The notes under the pieces are model-generated. The model did no database searches. It had not been told where the DNA came from and saw nothing but the letters and a program-made list of their open reading frames with translations. DNA of 64,000 nt, from the NCBI GenBank assembly GCA_027492585.1, contig JAPUEK010000089.1, positions 1 to 64,000 of the forward strand, in the 5' to 3' direction. Shown here piece after piece: positions 61,311-64,000 of this stretch. The translations under genes and the position numbers were made by a program. The stretch is from Paracoccaceae bacterium. Its GTDB lineage: Bacteria > Pseudomonadota > Alphaproteobacteria > Rhodobacterales > Rhodobacteraceae. Every line of letters starts with the position of its first letter. The first letter of the stretch is position 1.

Positions 61311-63035
61311 ATGGCGACCGCTTTCAAAACCACGCTGGCACGCGCCGGCCGGCTGGCGGTCATCGCCGTCAGCGGGCCGGGAGCCTGGCGCGGGCTGGTG
61401 CTCTATGGCGCGATCCTGGCGCTGAATTTCGCCGGTGTCTGGGTGTCGATCCAGCAGATCGCCTGGAACAAGGCGTTCTATGACGCGCTCGAAAAGCTGG
61501 ATGCCGGGGCGGCGGTGCAGCAGGTGGGGGTGTTCTTCGTCCTCACCGCGCTGTCGGCGGGCTGCTGGCTTCTGGCGGACTGGTTGCGGAAGCGGTTGCT
61601 GATCCTCTGGCGCGGGCGGCTCACCGCCCGCGCTCTCGACCTGTGGCTGGGCAATCGCGCCTATTGGCTGATGCGCCCCGGCTTCGGCAAGACCTCGGTG
61701 GAAAACCCCGATCAGCGGGTCGCCGAGGATTGCCGCCTTTACATCGAGCGCCTGCTGGAATTCACGCTGGACCTGATTTCGCAATCGGTCGCGCTGATCT
61801 CCTATATCGCCGTGCTCTGGTCGCTGGCGACCTTTGCCCTCTCCTTCGCGGCTTTCGGGCTCGATATCACCCTGCCGCGCTACATGGTCTGGCTCGCCCC
61901 GGTCTATGTCTTTGCGGCCTCCCTGATCACCCATCTGCTTGGTCGCCCGCTGAAGGGCCGTTACTTCGACCGCGAGCGGGTGGAGGCCGATTTCCGCCAT
62001 GCGCTCGTGCAGCTCCGCGACCGCGCCGATCTTGTCGCGCAGGCGGGGGGCGAGGCGGCGGAGCGGCGCCGGCTCGACCAGCGTTTCGGGGCCGTGGTGG
62101 CCAACTGGCGCGGGCTGATGCGGGCGGAGCTGATCCAGGGCCTCTTCACCCGGCCCTATATGCAGACGGTCCTCCGGTTGCCGACCTTCTTCGCGCTTCC
62201 TGCCTATTTCGCCGGAACTGTGACGCTTGGCGGGCTGATGCAGCTTGCTTCGGCCTTTTCCAATGTCACCACGACCTTCAGCTGGTTCATCTTCAACTAC
62301 CGCGATCTGGCGGAATTCGTCGCGGTCTGCGAGCGTCTGGACGGCCTCTTTCAGGCGGCGGGCTCGCCGGTTCCGAAATCTGCCGCCCCGCGGGAGATCC
62401 GCCGGGAAGTGGCCCCGGACGGCGCCTTGCGCGTCGAGGGTCTGCGTCTTGCCACGCCGGAGGGCCGCTGGCTCGATCCGGTTCCGGATCAGGTGATCCG
62501 GCCGGGGCATGTCTTCCTGATCACCGGGGCTTCGGGGCAGGGCAAGACCACGCTTCTCGCTGCCATCGCCGGGCTCTGGCCCTGGGGGGAGGGGCGGATC
62601 GCGCGTCCGGCGGGGCGCTTCCTGTTCCTGCCGTCCGGTGCGCCGGTCATGGGCGACAGCCTTGCCGCCGCCGCCTGCCATCCCGAGGACCCCTCCCACC
62701 ACGACCCGGAGCGTGTCGCTGCCGTCCTGACCCGGCTTGGCCTTGCCCCGCGCCTGACCTTGGCGGAGGGCGAAGCCTCGCTGGCCGGTCTGTCGATGGG
62801 CGAGCGGCAGCGGCTCGGCCTTGCGCGCGCCGTCCTGAACCGCCCGGACTGGCTGCTGCTGGACGAGGCGACCTCCGCGCTCGATCTGGCCGCCGAGGCG
62901 GATCTGCTCGCCTGGCTGCGCGCCGAATTGCCGGAAACCACGCTGATCCTTGTCGCCCATCGCGCGCCTGCCGGCCTGCACGCCGATGATGTCCTTCACG
63001 TTGGCCCCGTTGATCCCGAAAGGAAAACCGCATGA
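61311..63035 (+). CDS. YddA/SbmA-like ABC transporter, permease-ATPase fusion
   Basis: A 574-residue half-transporter: an ABC_membrane_2 (SbmA/BacA/YddA) domain with about six helices (residues 20-330; W-N-K-A-F-Y-D-A-L-E-K, N-P-D-Q-R-V-A-E-D), then an ATPase with Walker A G-A-S-G-Q-G-K-T-T, signature L-S-M-G-E-R-Q-R-L-G-L-A-R-A and Walker B W-L-L-L-D-E-A-T-S-A-L-D. Related proteins import peptides or cobalamin (SbmA, Rv1819c). It lies 7 bp after the receptor and overlaps the HemS-like gene, which is an unusual place for this family; haem operons normally carry hmuTUV. The transported compound is unknown. Confidence 0.88.
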   Translation: MATAFKTTLARAGRLAVIAVSGPGAWRGLVLYGAILALNFAGVWVSIQQIAWNKAFYDALEKLDAGAAVQQVGVFFVLTALSAGCWLLADWLRKRLLILWRGRLTARALDLWLGNRAYWLMRPGFGKTSVENPDQRVAEDCRLYIERLLEFTLDLISQSVALISYIAVLWSLATFALSFAAFGLDITLPRYMVWLAPVYVFAASLITHLLGRPLKGRYFDRERVEADFRHALVQLRDRADLVAQAGGEAAERRRLDQRFGAVVANWRGLMRAELIQGLFTRPYMQTVLRLPTFFALPAYFAGTVTLGGLMQLASAFSNVTTTFSWFIFNYRDLAEFVAVCERLDGLFQAAGSPVPKSAAPREIRREVAPDGALRVEGLRLATPEGRWLDPVPDQVIRPGHVFLITGASGQGKTTLLAAIAGLWPWGEGRIARPAGRFLFLPSGAPVMGDSLAAAACHPEDPSHHDPERVAAVLTRLGLAPRLTLAEGEASLAGLSMGERQRLGLARAVLNRPDWLLLDEATSALDLAAEADLLAWLRAELPETTLILVAHRAPAGLHADDVLHVGPVDPERKTA

Positions 63036-63751
63036 CCGCCGCAACCGAAGCCGTGACCGAAGCCCCTCCGCGTGAAATCCTGCTCGGCAATGCCGCCGCC
63101 ATTCTGGCCAGCCTGCCGGCCATGGGAAAGCTGATGGTCATCGCCCGCGCCGGTGGGGCCACGCATGAGCGCATCGGCCCGGTGGAAAAGGTCAGCACCA
63201 GCGGCGACAGCCTGCGGGTGGAAGGCGCCTGCCACGGGGCGGAGATCGCCCTTGCTCCGCTGGTCCGCGTCGAGATCGACCGCAGCTCGGTCATGCGGGA
63301 AAAGGTCTATCCGCGGCTCGAATTCCGCGATGCGGCGGGGGAGGTTGTGGTCGCCGTGGTCGGCATGGAGGGGCTGGAACCCTTCGAGGCCGCGCTGACC
63401 GCCTTTGCCCGCGGGCGCGCCGAAGATCCTGCGCCAAAGGCGAGCGACGGTGCGAAGCGCCCCGATCTGGCGGAAGACGACCCCGCCCTCGCCCCCTTCG
63501 CCGCCGTGCAGGACAGCGGGGCGGAGGTGGTGATCGCCGTGGATCGCCCCGGCCTGCACCAGTTCTGGCGCGGCAGGATCGAGGCGGTGAAGCCTGCCAT
63601 GGGCTTTCTCAACGTGATGACCCCGGATTTCCATCTCCATCTCGAAGGCGGCACCGTTGCGGGCTGGCAGGCGGAGCCGGGCAAGCGCATCGCCACCGGC
63701 GCCGATGGGGTGCCGACCGGGCTGGTGCTGACCTCGGAGGCCTTCGCATGA
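63032..63751 (+). CDS. HemS/ChuX-like haem-utilisation protein
   Basis: A 239-residue cytoplasmic protein resembling one HemS/ChuX repeat: L-G-N-A-A-A-I-L-A-S-L-P-A-M-G-K-L-M-V-I-A-R, T-H-E-R-I-G-P-V-E-K-V-S, V-Y-P-R-L-E-F-R-D-A-A-G-E-V-V. This family binds haem and may degrade or traffic it. The C-terminal 90 residues are a weaker second half. ATGA overlaps with both neighbours place it in one operon with the receptor and ABC transporter. Confidence 0.75.
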   Translation: MTAATEAVTEAPPREILLGNAAAILASLPAMGKLMVIARAGGATHERIGPVEKVSTSGDSLRVEGACHGAEIALAPLVRVEIDRSSVMREKVYPRLEFRDAAGEVVVAVVGMEGLEPFEAALTAFARGRAEDPAPKASDGAKRPDLAEDDPALAPFAAVQDSGAEVVIAVDRPGLHQFWRGRIEAVKPAMGFLNVMTPDFHLHLEGGTVAGWQAEPGKRIATGADGVPTGLVLTSEAFA

Positions 63752-64000
63752 CCCGCGACACCCCTTGGGCAGAGCCGGGAGGAGCGGTCGCCCCCTCCCA
63801 TCCGCACCTGATGGCCCGCCTCGCCAAGGCCGAGGTCGTGCTTCTGGGAGAACAGCACAACCGCGCCGACCATCACCGCTGGCAACTGCACGTTGCCGCC
63901 GGGCTGGCCGCGCACCGCTCCGTCGTCCTTGGCTTCGAGATGTTTCCCGCACGGCTCGACCCGGTGCTGCAGCTCTGGGTCGCGGGTCGTCTGACGGAGG
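63748..64000 (+). CDS. ChaN-like haem-binding protein (partial, cut by window end)
   Basis: The first 84 codons are present. V-V-L-L-G-E-Q-H-N-R-A-D-H-H-R-W-Q and V-V-L-G-F-E-M-F-P-A-R-L-D-P-V-L match the ChaN (DUF399) family of iron-regulated haem-binding proteins. No signal peptide or lipobox is visible at the start, unlike the lipoprotein forms, so it may be cytoplasmic. It starts by ATGA overlap with the HemS-like gene. Confidence 0.85.
   Translation, partial: MTRDTPWAEPGGAVAPSHPHLMARLAKAEVVLLGEQHNRADHHRWQLHVAAGLAAHRSVVLGFEMFPARLDPVLQLWVAGRLTE

Overview
The window is a 64 kb piece of a GC-rich alphaproteobacterial chromosome, most likely a member of the Rhodobacterales (Rhodobacter/Paracoccus/Gemmobacter type). 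The best evidence is the regB-senC-regA-hvrA redox-control cluster followed by ahcY, the HslVU and AddAB sets with alphaproteobacterial features, the mitofilin (Mic60) gene next to hemD and hemY, and a MrpA-MrpB fusion. The first 39 bases are a pure C run that looks like an assembly or sequencing artefact at a contig end. Nearly all of the window is ordinary chromosomal coding sequence. I see no insertion sequence, prophage, CRISPR array or rRNA. One tRNA (Thr, anticodon CGT) is present.

Layout. 0-2 kb: two divergent paralogous small Cys-motif proteins and a MarR regulator. 2-6.5 kb: DUF900 lipoprotein, hslU-hslV, a glycan-type protein, trxA. 6.5-15 kb: a tightly overlapping minus-strand operon tsaE-amgK-murU-addB-addA (tRNA t6A modification, MurNAc salvage, double-strand break repair). 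15-20 kb: a PAS protein without a kinase domain, then a GAF-Fis regulator driving an aldehyde dehydrogenase. 20-26 kb: regB / senC-regA-hvrA, an HD hydrolase, a GT8 glycosyltransferase and ahcY. 26-31 kb: DUF2853, an Fsr-type MFS exporter, EVE and YciI proteins, gpsA-tsaD. 31-34 kb: hemD, mic60, hemY. 34.5-40.7 kb: the six-gene mrpAB-C-D-E-F-G Na+/H+ antiporter operon. 41-44 kb: tRNA-Thr, a membrane protein and ilvA.

43.7-47.4 kb holds the most interesting accessory locus: a class I glutamine amidotransferase divergent from cytochrome P450 - glutamine-synthetase-like ligase - [2Fe-2S] ferredoxin. This is the part list of a gamma-glutamylation route for oxidising an amine (as in isopropylamine, aniline and putrescine catabolism). 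47.5-54.6 kb is a LacI-controlled fructoside locus (ABC importer plus GH32 hydrolase), with an 18-bp palindromic operator just downstream of a recognisable promoter. 54.6-58.8 kb: aroC, a terC-family gene with a structured 5' leader that can bury its own ribosome-binding site, a prolyl aminopeptidase and ubiG. 59 kb to the end: a haem-uptake type operon (TonB receptor, YddA/SbmA-like ABC transporter, HemS-like protein, ChaN-like protein cut by the window end).

Four convergent gene junctions (1.9, 19.9, 43.6 and 54.6 kb) carry related hairpin-plus-tail sequences, a dispersed intergenic repeat family that probably works as a bidirectional terminator. Functional assignments come from reading motifs and gene order. 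No database search was run.
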